In this document: piece by piece, positions 38,101 through 50,100 of the stretch | Layout of the letters: the number at the start of each line of letters is the position of its first letter | Position numbering within the stretch: the stretch's first letter is position 1 | Assembly (NCBI GenBank): GCA_030268105.1 | Contig: BSDZ01000008.1 | Span: forward strand, 2,914,001-2,978,000 | From: Volvox africanus | Lineage: Eukaryota > Chlorophyta > Chlorophyceae > Chlamydomonadales > Volvocaceae | Direction of reading: 5' to 3' | DNA length: 64,000 nucleotides | Program-made: the position numbers and the translations under genes | The notes under the pieces: generated by a model | What the model saw: only the letters and a program-made list of their open reading frames with translations | What the model was told of the DNA's origin: nothing | Database searches by the model: none

Positions 38101-41100
38101 CAGCCTCCCTCGCCAGCGCCCCGGGCACCCAGCTTGCCGCCCCCGCCCCTGGATCCTCCCAGCCCACAGCCTCCTTCGCCCGCGCCCCGGGCACCCAGCT
38201 TGCCGCCCCCGCCCCTGGATCCTCCCAGCCCACAGCCTCCCTCGCCAGCGCCCCGGGCGCCCAGCTTGCCGCCCCCGCCCCTGGATCCTCCCAGTCCACA
38301 GCCTCCCTTGCCAGCGCCCCGGGCGCCCAGCTTGCCGCCCCCGCCCCTGGATCCTCCCAGCCCACAGCCTCCCTCGCCAGCGCCCCACGCGCCCAGCTTG
38401 CCGCCCCCGCCCCTGGATCCTCCCAGCCCACAGCCTCCCTCGCCAGCGCCCCACGCGCCCAGCTTGCCGCCCCCGCCCCTGGATCCTCCCAGTCCACAGC
38501 CTCCCTCGCCAGCGCCCCGGGCGCCCAGCTTGCCGCCCCCGCCCCTGGATCCTCCCAGTCCACAGCCTCCCTCGCCAGCGCCCCGGGCGCCCAGCTTGCC
38601 GCCCCCGCCCCTGGATCCTCCCAGCCCACAGCCACCCTCGCAAGCGCCCCGGGCGCCCAGCTTGCCGCCCCCGCCCCTGGATCCTCCCAGCCCACAGCCT
38701 CCCTCGCCAGCGCCCGGGGCACCCAGCTTGCCGCCCCCGCCCCTGGATCCTCCCAGCCCACAGCCTCCCTCGCCAGCGCCCCAGGCGCCCAACTTGACGC
38801 CCCCGCCCCTGGATCCTCCCAGTCCACAGCCTCCCTCGCCAGCGCCCCAGGCGCCCAGCTTGCCGCCCCCGCCCCTGGATCCTCCCAGCCCACAGCCTCC
38901 CTCGCCAGCGCCCCGGGCTCCCAGCTTGCCGCCCCCGCCCCTGGATCCTCCCAGCCCACAGCCTCCCTCGCCAGCGCCCCGGGCTCCCAGCTTGCCGCCC
39001 CCGCCCCTGGATCCTCCCAGCCCACAGCCTCCCTCGCCCGCGCCCCGGGCACCCAGCTTGCCGCCCCCGCCCCTGGATCCTCCCAGCCCACAGCCTCCCT
39101 CGCCAGCGCCTTACGCGCCCAGCTTGCCGCCCCCGCCCCTGGATCCTCCCAGCCCACAGCCTCCCTCGCCAGCGCCCCGGGCTCCCAGCTTGCCGCCCCC
39201 GCCCCTGGATCCTCCCAGCCCACAGCCTCCCTCGCCCGCGCCCCGGGCACCCAGCTTGCCGCCCCCGCCCCTGGATCCTCCCAGCCCACAGCCTCCCTCG
39301 CCAGCGCCCCGGGCGCCCAACTTGACGCCCCCGCCCCTGGATCCTCCCAGTCCACAGCCTCCCTCGCCAGCGCCCCGGGCGCCCAGCTTGCCGCCCCTGC
39401 CCCTGGATCCTCCCAGCCCACAGCCTCCCTCGCCCGCGCCCCGGGCACCCAGCTTGCCGCCCCCGCCCCTGGATCCTCCCAGCCCACAGCCTCCCTCGCC
39501 AGCGCCCCGGGCGCCCAGCTTGCCGCCCCCGCCCCTGGATCCTCCCAGTCCACAGCCTCCCTGGCCAGCGCCCCGGGCGCCCAGCTTGCCGCCCCCGCCC
39601 CTGGATCCTCCCAGCCCACAGCCTCCCTCGCCAGCGCCCCGGGCGCCCAGCTTGCCGCCCCCGCCCCTGGATCCTCCCAGCCCACAGCCTCCCTCGCCAG
39701 CGCCCGGGGCACCCAGCTTGCCGCCCCCGCCCCTGGATCCTCCCAGCCCACAGCCTCCCTCGCCCTCGCCCTGGGCTCCCAGCTTGCCGCCCCCGCCCCT
39801 GGATCCTCCCAGCCCACAGCCTCCCTCGCCAGCGCCCCGGGCGCCCAGCTTGCCGCCCCCCCCCCCTGGAACCTCCCAGCCCACAGCCTCCCTCGCCAGC
39901 GCCCTGGGCTCCCAGCTTGCCGCCCACGCCCCTGGATCCTCCCAGCCCACAGCCTCCCTCGCCAGCGCCCCGGGCGCCCAGCTTGCCGCCCCCGCCCCTG
40001 GATCCTCCCAGCCCACAGCCTCCCTCGCCAGCGCCCCGGGCTCCCAGCTTGCCGCCCCCGCCCCTGGATCCTCCCAGCCCACAGCCTCCCTCGCCCGCGC
40101 CCTGGGCTCCCAGCTTGCCGCCCCCGCCCCTGGATCCTCCCAGCCCACAGCCTCCCTCGCCAGCGCCCCGGGCGCCCAGCTTGCCGCCCCCCCCCCTGGA
40201 ACCTCCCAGCCCACAGCCTCCCTCGCCAGCGCCCTGGGCTCCCAGCTTGCCGCCCACGCCCCTGGATCCTCCCAGCCCACAGCCTCCCTCGCCAGCGCCC
40301 CGGGCGCCCAGCTTGCCGCCCCCGCCCCTGGATCCTCCCAGCCCACAGCCTCCCTCGCCAGCGCCCCGGGCTCCCAGCTTGCCGCCCCCGCCCCTGGATC
40401 CTCCCAGCCCACAGCCTCCCTCGCCCGCGCCCCGGGCACCCAGCTTGCCGCCCCCGCCCCTGGATCCTCCCAGCCCACAGCCTCCCTCGCCAGCGCCTTA
40501 CGCGCCCAGCTTGCCGCCCCCGCCATTGGATCCTCCCAGTCCACAGCCTCCCTCGCCAGCGCCCCGGGCGCCCAGCTTGCCGCCCCCGCCCCTGGATCCT
40601 CCCAGCCCACAGCCACCCTCGCAAGCGCCCCGGGCACCCAGCTTGCCGCCCCCGCCCCTGGATCCTCCCAGTCCACAGCCTCCCTCGCCCGCGCCCCGGG
40701 CGCCCAGCTTGCCGCCCCCGCCCCTGGATCCTCCCAGCCCACAGCCACCCTCGCCAGCGCCCGGGGCACCCAGCTTGCCGCCCCCGCCCCTGGATCCTCC
40801 CAGCCCACAGCCTCCCTCGCCAGCGCCCCACGCGCCCAGCTTGCCGCCCCCGCCCCTGGATCCTCCCAGCCCACAGCCACCCTCGCAAGCGCCCCGGGCA
40901 CCCAGCTTGCCGCCCCCGCCCCTGGATCCTCCCAGTCCACAGCCTCCCTCGCCCGCGCCCCGGGCGCCCAGCTTGCCGCCCCCGCCCCTGGATCCTCCCA
41001 GTCCACAGCCTCCCTTGCCAGCGCCCCACGCGCCCAGCTTGCCGCCCCCGCCCCTGGATCCTCCCAGCCCACAGCCTCCCTCGCCAGCGCCCCGGGCTCC

Positions 41101-44100
41101 CAGCTTGCCGCCCCCGCCCCTGGATCCTCCCAGCCCACAGCCTCCCTCGCTCGCGCCCCGGGCACCCAGCTTGCCGCCCCCGCCCCTGGATCCTCCCAGC
41201 CCACAGCCTCCCTCGCCAGCGCCCCACGCGCCCAGCTTGCCGCCCCCGCCCCTGGATCCTCCCAGCCCACAGCCTCCCTCGCCAGCGCCCCGGGCTCCCA
41301 GCTTGCCGCCCCCGCCCCTGGATCCTCCCAGCCCACAGCCTCCTTCGCCCGCGCCCCGGGCACCCAGCTTGCCGCCCCCGCCCCTGGATCCTCCCAGCCC
41401 ACAGCCTCCCTCGCCAGCGCCCCGGGCGCCCAGCTTGCCGCCCCCGCCCCTGGATCCTCCCAGTCCACAGCCTCCCTTGCCAGCGCCCCGGGCGCCCAGC
41501 TTGCCGCCCCCGCCCCTGGATCCTCCCAGCCCACAGCCTCCCTCGCCAGCGCCCCGGGCGCCCAGCTTGCCGCCCCCGCCCCTGGATCCTCCCAGCCCAC
41601 AGCCTCCCTCGCCAGCGCCCGGGGCACCCAGCATGCCGCCCCCGCCCCTGGATCCTCCCAGCCCACAGCCTCCCTCGCCCTCGCCCCGGGCTCCCAGCTT
41701 GCCGCCCCCGCCCCTGGATCCTCCCAGCCCACAGCCTCCCTCGCCAGCGCCCCACGCGCCCAGCTTGCCGCCCCCGCCCCTGGATCCTCCCAGCCCACAG
41801 CCTCCCTCGCCAGCGCCCTGGGCTCCCAGCTTGCCGCCCCCGCCCCTGGATCCTCCCAGCCCACAGCCTCCCTCGCCAGCGCCCCGGGCGCCCAGCTTGC
41901 CGCCCCCGCCCCTGGATCCTCCCAGCCCACAGCCTCCCTCGCCCGCGCCCCGGGCACCCAGCTTGCCGCCCCCGCCCCTGGATCCTCCCAGCCCACAGCC
42001 TCCCTCGCCCGCGCCCCGGGCACCCAGCTTGCCGCCCCCGCCCCTGGATCCTCCCAGCCCACAGCCTCCCTCGCCAGCGCCTTACGCGCCCAGCTTGCCG
42101 CCCCTGCCCCTGGATCCTCCCAGCCCACAGCCACCCTCGCAAGCGCCCCGGGCGCCCAGCTTGCCGCCCCCGCCCCTGGATCCTCCCAGCCCACAGCCTC
42201 CCTCGCCAGCGCCCGGGGCACCCAGCTTGCCGCCCCCGCCCCTGGATCCTCCCAGCCCACAGCCTCCCTCGCCAGCGCCCCAGGCGCCCAACTTGACGCC
42301 CCCGCCCCTGGATCCTCCCAGTCCACAGCCTCCCTCGCCAGCGCCCCGGGCTCCCAGCTTGCCGCCCCCGCCCCTGGATCCTCCCAGCCCACAGCCTCCC
42401 TCGCAAGCGCCCCGGGCGCCCAGCTTGCCGCCCCCGCCCCTGGATCCTCCCAGCCCACAGCCTCCCTCGCCAGCGCCCTGGGCGCCCAGCTTGCCGCCCC
42501 CGCCCCTGGATCCTCCCAGCCCACAGCCTCCCTCGCCAGCGCCCCGGGCGCCCAGCTTGCCGCCCCCGCCCCTGGATCCTCCCAGTCCACAGCCTCCCTC
42601 GCCAGCGCCCCGGGCGCCCAGCTTGCCGCCCCCGCCCCTGGATCCTCCCAGTCCACAGCCTCCCTCGCCAGCGCCCCGGGCGCCCAGCTTGCCGCCCCCG
42701 CCCCTGGATCCTCCCAGCCCACAGCCACCCTCGCAAGCGCCCCGGGCGCCCAGCTTGCCGCCCCCGCCCCTGGATCCTCCCAGCCCACAGCCTCCCTCGC
42801 CAGCGCCCCGGGCGCCCAGCTTGCCGCCCCCGCCCCTGGATCCTCCCAGCCCACAGCCTCCCTCGCCAGCGCCCCGGGCTCCCAGCTTGCCGCCCCCGCC
42901 CCTGGATCCTCCCAGCCCACAGCCTCCCTCGCCAGCGCCCCGGGCTCCCAGCTTGCCGCCCCCGCCCCTGGATCCTCCCAGTCCACAGCCTCCCTCGCCA
43001 GCGCCCCACGCGCCCAGCTTGCCGCCCCCGCCCCTGGATCCTCCCAGCCCACAGCCTCCCTCGCCAGCGCCTTACGCGCCCAGCTTGCCGCCCCCGCCAT
43101 TGGATCCTCCCAGCCCACAGCCTCCCTCGCCAGCGCCCGGGGCACCCAGCTTGCCGCCCCCGCCCCTGGATCCTCCCAGCCCACAGCCTCCCTCGCCAGC
43201 GCCCCGGGCGCCCAGCTTGCCGACCCCACCCCTGGATCCTCCCAGCCCACAGCCTCCCTCGCCAGCGCCCCAGGCGCCCAGCTTGCCGCCCCCGCCCCTG
43301 GATCCTCCCAGTCCACAGCCACCCTCGCCAGCGCCCCGGGCGCCCAGCTTGCCGCCCCCGCCCCTGGATCCTCCCAGCCCACAGCCTCCCTCGCCAGCGC
43401 CCCGGGCGCCCAGCTTGCCGCCCCCGCCCCTGGATCCTCCCAGTCCACAGCCACCCTCGCCAGCGCCCCGGGCGCCCAGCTTGCCGCCCCCGCCCCTGGA
43501 TCCTCCCAGCCCACAGCCTCCCTCGCCAGCGCCCCGGGCGCCCAGCTTGCCGCCCCCGCCCCTGGATCCTCCCAGCCCACAGCCTCCCTCGCCAGCGCCC
43601 GGGGCACCCAGCTTGCCGCCCCCGCCCCTGGATCCTCCCAGCCCACAGCCTCCCTCGCCCGCGCCCCGGGCACCCAGCTTGCCGCCCCCGCCCCTGGATC
43701 CTCCCAGCCCACAGCCTCCCTCGCCAGCGCCTTACGCGCCCAGCTTGCCGCCCCTGCCCCTGGATCCTCCCAGCCCACAGCCACCCTCGCAAGCGCCCCG
43801 GGCTCCCAGCTTGCCGCCCCCGCCCCTGGATCCTCCCAGCCCACAGCCTCCCTCGCCAGCGCCCGGGGCACCCAGCTTGCCGCCCCCGCCCCTGGATCCT
43901 CCCAGCCCACAGCCTCCCTCGCCAGCGCCCTGGGCGCCCAGCTTGCCGCCCCCGCCCCTGGATCCTCCCAGCCCACAGCCTCCCTCGCCAGCGCCCCGGG
44001 CGCCCAGCTTGCCGCCCCCGCCCCTGGATCCTCCCAGTCCACAGCCTCCCTCGCCAGCGCCCCGGGCGCCCAGCTTGCCGCCCCCGCCCCTGGATCCTCC

Positions 44101-47100
44101 CAGTCCACAGCCTCCCTCGCCAGCGCCCCGGGCGCCCAGCTTGCCGCCCCCGCCCCTGGATCCTCCCAGCCCACAGCCACCCTCGCAAGCGCCCCGGGCG
44201 CCCAGCTTGCCGCCCCCGCCCCTGGATCCTCCCAGCCCACAGCCTCCCTCGCCAGCGCCCCGGGCGCCCAGCTTGCCGCCCCCGCCCCTGGATCCTCCCA
44301 GCCCACAGCCTCCCTCGCCAGCGCCCCGGGCTCCCAGCTTGCCGCCCCCGCCCCTGGATCCTCCCAGCCCACAGCCTCCCTCGCCAGCGCCCCACGCGCC
44401 CAGCTTGCCGCCCCCGCCCCTGGATCCTCCCAGCCCACAGCCTCCCTCGCCAGCGCCTTACGCGCCCAGCTTGCCGCCCCCGCCATTGGATCCTCCCAGC
44501 CCACAGCCTCCCTCGCCAGCGCCCGGGGCACCCAGCTTGCCGCCCCCGCCCCTGGATCCTCCCAGCCCACAGCCTCCCTCGCCAGCGCCCCGGGCGCCCA
44601 GCTTGCCGCCCCCACCCCTGGATCCTCCCAGCCCACAGCCTCCCTCGCCAGCGCCCCAGGCGCCCAGCTTGCCGCCCCCGCCCCTGGATCCTCCCAGTCC
44701 ACAGCCTCCCTCGCCAGCGCCCGGGGCACCCAGCTTGCCGCCCCCGCCCCTGGATCCTCCCAGCCCACAGCCTCCCTCGCCAGCGCCCCAGGCGCCCAAC
44801 TTGACGCCCCCGCCCCTGGATCCTCCCAGTCCACAGCCTCCCTCGCCAGCGCCCCGGGCGCCCAGCTTGCCGCCCCCGCCCCTGGATCCTCCCAGCCCAC
44901 AGCCTCCCTCGCCAGCGCCCCGGGCGCCCAGCTTGCCGCCCCCGCCCCTGGATCCTCCCAGCCCACAGCCTCCCTCGCCAGCGCCCTGGGCGCCCAGCTT
45001 GCCGCCCCCGCCCCTGGATCCTCCCAGCCCACAGCCTCCCTCGCCAGCGCCCCGGGCGGTTAGCTTGCCGTCCCCGCCCCTGGATCCTCCCAGCCCACAG
45101 CCTCCCTCGCCAGCGCCCTGGGCGCCCAGCTTGCCGCCCCCGCCCCTGGATCCTCCCAGTCCACAGCCTCCCTCGCCAGCGCCCCGGGCGCCCAGCTTGC
45201 CGCCCCCGCCCCTGGATCCTCCCAGCCCACAGCCTCCCTCGCCCGCGCCCCGGGCACCCAGCTTGCCGCCCCCGCCCCTGGATCCTCCCAGCCCACAGCC
45301 TCCCTCGCCAGCGCCCCACGCGCCCAGCTTGCCGCCCATGCCCCTGGATCCTCCCAGTCCACAGCCTCCCTCGCCAGCGCCCCGGGCGCCCAGCTTGCCG
45401 CCCCCGCCCCTGGATCCTCCCAGTCCACAGCCTCCCTCGCCAGCGCCCCGGGCGCCCAGCTTGCCGCCCCCGCCCCTGGATCCTCCCAGCCCACAGCCTC
45501 CCTCGCCAGCGCCCCGGGCGCCCAGCTTGCCGCCCCCGCCCCTGGATCCTCCCAGCCCACAGCCTCCCTCGCCAGCGCCCGGGGCACCCAGCTTGCCGCC
45601 CCCGCCCCTGGATCCTCCCAGCCCACAGCCTCCCTCGCCAGCGCCCCGGGCACCCAGCTTGCCGCCCCCGCCCCTGGATCCTCCCAGCCCACAGCCTCCC
45701 TCGCCCTCGCCCCGGGCTCCCAGCTTGCCGCCCCCGCCCCTGGATCCTCCCAGCCCACAGCCTCCCTCGCCAGCGCCCCGGGCGCCCAGCTTGCCGCCCC
45801 CGCCCCTGGATCCTCCCAGCCCACAGCCTCCCTCGCCAGCGCCCTGGGCTCCCAGCTTGCCGCCCCCGCCCCTGGATCCTCCCAGCCCACAGCCTCCCTC
45901 GCCAGCGCCCCGGGCACCCAGCTTGCCGCCCCCGCCCCTGGATCCTCCCAGCCCACAGCCTCCCTCGCCAGCGCCCCGGGCTCCCAGCTTGCCGCCCCCG
46001 CCCCTGGATCCTCCCAGTCCACAGCCTCCCTCGCCAGCGCCCCGGGCTCGCAGCTTGCCGCCCCCGCCCCTGGATCCTCCCAGCCCACAGCCTCCCACGC
46101 CAGCGCCCCACGCGCCCAGCTTGCCGCCCCCGCCCCTGGATCCTCCCAGTCCACAGCCTCCCTCGCCAGCGCCCCGGGCGCCCAGCTTGCCACCCCCGCC
46201 CCTGGATCCTCCCAGTCCACAGCCTCCCTCGCTTGCGCCCCACGCGCCCAGCTTGCCGCCCCCGCCCCTGGATCCTCCCAGCCCACAGCCTCCCTCGCCA
46301 GCGCCCCGGGCGCCCAGCTTGCCGCCCCCGCCCCTGGATCCTCCCAGTCCACAGCCTCCCTCGCCAGCGCCCCGGGCGCCCAGCTTGCCGCCCCCGCCCC
46401 TGGATCCTCCCAGCCCACAGCCTCCCTCGCCAGCGCCCCGGGCTCCCAGCTTGCCGCCCCCGCCCCTGGATCCTCCCAGCCCACAGCCTCCCTCGCCAGC
46501 GCCCCGGGCGCCCAGCTTGCCGCCCCCGCCCCTGGATCCTCCCAGCCCACAGCCTCCCTCGCCAGCGCCCCGGGCTCCCATCTTGCCGCCCCCGCCCCTG
46601 GATCCTCCCAGCCCACAGCCTCCCTCGCCAGCGCCCCGGGCTCCCAGCTTGCCGCCCCCGCCCCTGGATCCTCCCAGCCCACAGCCTCCCTCGCCAGCGC
46701 CCCAGGCGCCCAGCTTGCCGCCCCCGCCCCTGGATCCTCCCAGTCCACAGCCTCCCTCGCCAGCGCCCCGGGCGCCCAGCTTGCCGCCCCCGCCCCTGGA
46801 TCCTCCCAGCCCACAGCCTCCCTCGCCAGCGCCCCGGGCGCCCAGCTTGCCGCCCCCGCCCCTGGATCCTCCCAGCCCACAGCCACCCTCGCAAGCGCCC
46901 CGGGCTCCCAGCTTGCCGCCCCCGCCCCTGGATCCTCCCAGCCCACAGCCTCCCTCGCCAGCGCCCGGGGCACCCAGCTTGCCGCCCCCGCCCCTGGATC
47001 CTCCCAGCCCACAGCCTCCCTCGCCAGCGCCCCACGCGCCCAGCTTGCCGCCCCCGCCCCTGGATCCTCCCAGCCCACAGCCTCCCTCGCCCGCGCCCCG

Positions 47101-50100
47101 GGCGCCCAGCTTGCCGCCCCCGCCCCTGGATCCTCCCAGCCCACAGCCTCCCTCGCCCGCGCCCCGGGCACCCAGCTTGCCGCCCCCGCCCCTGGATCCT
47201 CCCAGCCCACAGCCTCCCTCGCCAGCGCCCCGGGCGCCCAGCTTGCCGCCCCCGCCCCTGGATCCTCCCAGCCCACAGCCTCCCTCGCCAGCGCCCCGGG
47301 CTCCCAGCTTGCCGCCCCCGCCCCTGGATCCTCCCAGTCCACAGCCTCCCTCGCCAGCGCCCCGGGCTCGCAGCTTGCCGCCCCCGCCCCTGGATCCTCC
47401 CAGCCCACAGCCTCCCTCGCCAGCGCCCCACGCGCCCAGCTTGCCGCCCCCGCCCCTGGATCCTCCCAGTCCACAGCCTCCCTCGCCAGCGCCCCGGGCT
47501 CCCAGCTTGCCACCCCCGCCCCTGGATCCTCCCAGTCCACAGCCTCCCTCGCCAGCGCCCCACGCACCCAGCTTGCCGCCCCCGCCCCTGGATCCTCCCA
47601 GCCCACAGCCTCCCTCGCCAGCGCCCCGGGCGCCCAGCTTGCCGCCCCCGCCCCTGGATCCTCCCAGTCCACAGCCTCCCTCGCCAGCGCCCCGGGCGCC
47701 CAGCTTGCCGCCCCCGCCCCTGGATCCTCCCAGCCCACAGCCTCCCTCGCCATCGCCCCGGGCTCCCAGCTTGCCGCCCCCGCCCCTGGATCCTCCCAGC
47801 CCACAGCCTCCCTCGCCAGCGCCCCGGGCGCCCAGCTTGCCGCCCCCGCCCCTGGATCCTCCCAGCCCACAGCCTCCCTCGCCAGCGCCCCGGGCTCCCA
47901 GCTTGCCGCCCCCGCCCCTGGATCCTCCCAGCCCACAGCCTCCCTCGCCAGCGCCCCGGGCTCCCAGCTTGCCGCCCCCGCCCCTGGATCCTCCCAGCCC
48001 ACAGCCTCCCTCGCCAGCGCCCCAGGCGCCCAGCTTGCCGCCCCCGCCCCTGGATCCTCCCAGTCCACAGCCTCCCTCGCCAGCGCCCCGGGCTCCCAGC
48101 TTGCCGCCCCCGCCCCTGGATCCTCCCAGCCCACAGCCTCCCTCGCCAGCGCCCCGGGCGCCCAGCTTGCCGCCCTCGCCCCTGGATCCTCCCAGCCCAC
48201 AGCCTCCCTCGCCAGCGCCCCGGGCACCCAGCTTGCCGCCCCCGCCCCTGGATCCTCCCAGCCCACAGCCTCCCTCGCCAGCGCCCCGGGCTCCCAGCTT
48301 GCCGCCCCCGCCCCTGGATCCTCCCAGCCCACAGCCTCCCTCGCCAGCGCCCCGGGCGCCCAGCTTGCCGCCCCCGCCCCTGGATCCTCCCAGCCCACAG
48401 CCTCCCTCGCCAGCGCCCCACGCGCCCAGCTTGCCGCCCCCGCCCCTGGATCCTCCCAGCCCACAGCCTCCCTCGCCAGCGCCCCGGGCGCCCAGCTTGC
48501 CGCCCCCGCCCCTGGATCCTCCCAGCCCACAGCCTCCCTCGCCAGCGCCCCAGGCTCCCAGCTTGCCGCCCCCGCCCCTGGATCCTCCCAGCCCACAGCC
48601 TCCCTCGCCAGCGCCCCGGGCTCCCAGCTTGCCGCCCCCGCCCCTGGATCCTCCCAGCCCACAGCCTCCCTCGCCAGCGCCCCAGGCGCCCAGCTTGCCG
48701 CCCCCGCCCCTGGATCCTCCCAGTCCACAGCCTCCCTCGCCAGCGCCCCGGGCTCCCAGCTTGCCGCCCCCGCCCCTGGATCCTCCCAGCCCACAGCCTC
48801 CCTCGCCAGCGCCCCGGGCGCCCAGCTTGCCGCCCTCGCCCCTGGATCCTATCAGCCCACAGCCTCCCTCGCCAGCGCCCCGGGCACCCAGCTTGCCGCC
48901 CCCGCCCCTGGATCCTCCCAGCCCACAGCCTCCCTCGCCAGCGCCCCGGGCTCCCAGCTTGCCGCCCCCGCCCCTGGATCCTCCCAGCCCACAGCCTCCC
49001 TCGCCAGCGCCCCGGGCGCCCAGCTTGCCGCCCCCGCCCCTGGATCCTCCCAGTCCACAGCCTCCCTCGCCAGCGCCCCACGCGCCCAGCTTGCCGCCCC
49101 CGCCCCTGGATCCTCCCAGCCCACAGCCTCCCTGGCCAGCGCCCCGGGCGCCCATCTTGCCGCCCCCGCCCCTGGATCCTCCCAGCCCACAGCCTCCCTC
49201 GCCAGCGCCCCGGGCTCCCAGCTTGCCGCCCCCGCCCCTGGATCCTCCGAGCCCACAGCCTCCCTCGCCAGCGCCCCGGGCGCCCAGCTTGCCGCCCCCG
49301 CCCCTGGATCCTCCCAGCCCACAGCCTCCCTCGCCAGCGCCCCGGGCTCCCAGCTTGCCGCCCCCGCCCCTGGATCCTCCCAGCCCACAGCCACCCTCGC
49401 CAGCGCCCCGGGCGCCCAGCTTGCCGCCCCCGCCCCTGGATCCTCCCAGCCCACAGCCTCCCTCGCCCGCACCTCGGGCTCCCAGCTTGCCGCCCCCGCC
49501 CCTGGATCCTCCCAGCCCACAGCCACCCTCGCAAGCGCCCCGGGCTCCCAGCTTGCCGTCCCCGCCCCTGGATCCTCCTAGCCCACAGCCTCCCTCGCCA
49601 GCGCCCCGGGCTCCCAGCTTGCCGCCCCCGCCCCTGGATCCTCCTAGCCCACAGCCTCCCTCGCCAGCGCCCCACGCGCCCAGCTTGCCGCCCCCGCCCC
49701 TGGATCCTCCCAGCCCACAGCCTCCCTCGCCAGCGCCCCACGCGCCCAGCTTGCCGCCCCCGCCCCTGGATCCTCCCAGCCCACAGCCTCCCTCGCCAGC
49801 GCCTTACGCGCCCAGCTTGCCGCCCCCGCCATTGGATCCTCCCAGCCCACAGCCTCCCTCGCCAGCGCCCCGGGCGCCCAGCTTGCCGCCCCCGCCCCTG
49901 GATCCTCCCAGTCCACAGCCTCCCTCGCCAGCGCCCCGGGCGCCCAGCTTGCCGCCCCCGCCCCTGGATCCTCCCAGCCCACAGCCACCCTCGCAAGCGC
50001 CCCGGGCGCCCAGCTTGCCGCCCCCGCCCCTGGATCCTCCCAGCCCACAGCCTCCCTCGCCAGCGCCCCGGGCGCCCAGCTTGCCGCCCCCGCCCCTGGA

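Noticed and set aside
20771..38797. Plus-strand frame of about 6,000 codons ([20 protein letters not shown] type)
   Set aside because: A shadow of the HRGP units in another phase, with no non-repetitive N- or C-terminal domain.
44458..49155. Antisense Gly-rich frames ([19 protein letters not shown]) resembling Gly-rich wall proteins
   Set aside because: The same repeat read antisense. Their lengths are set only by scattered variants, and identical copies recur at block-duplication offsets.
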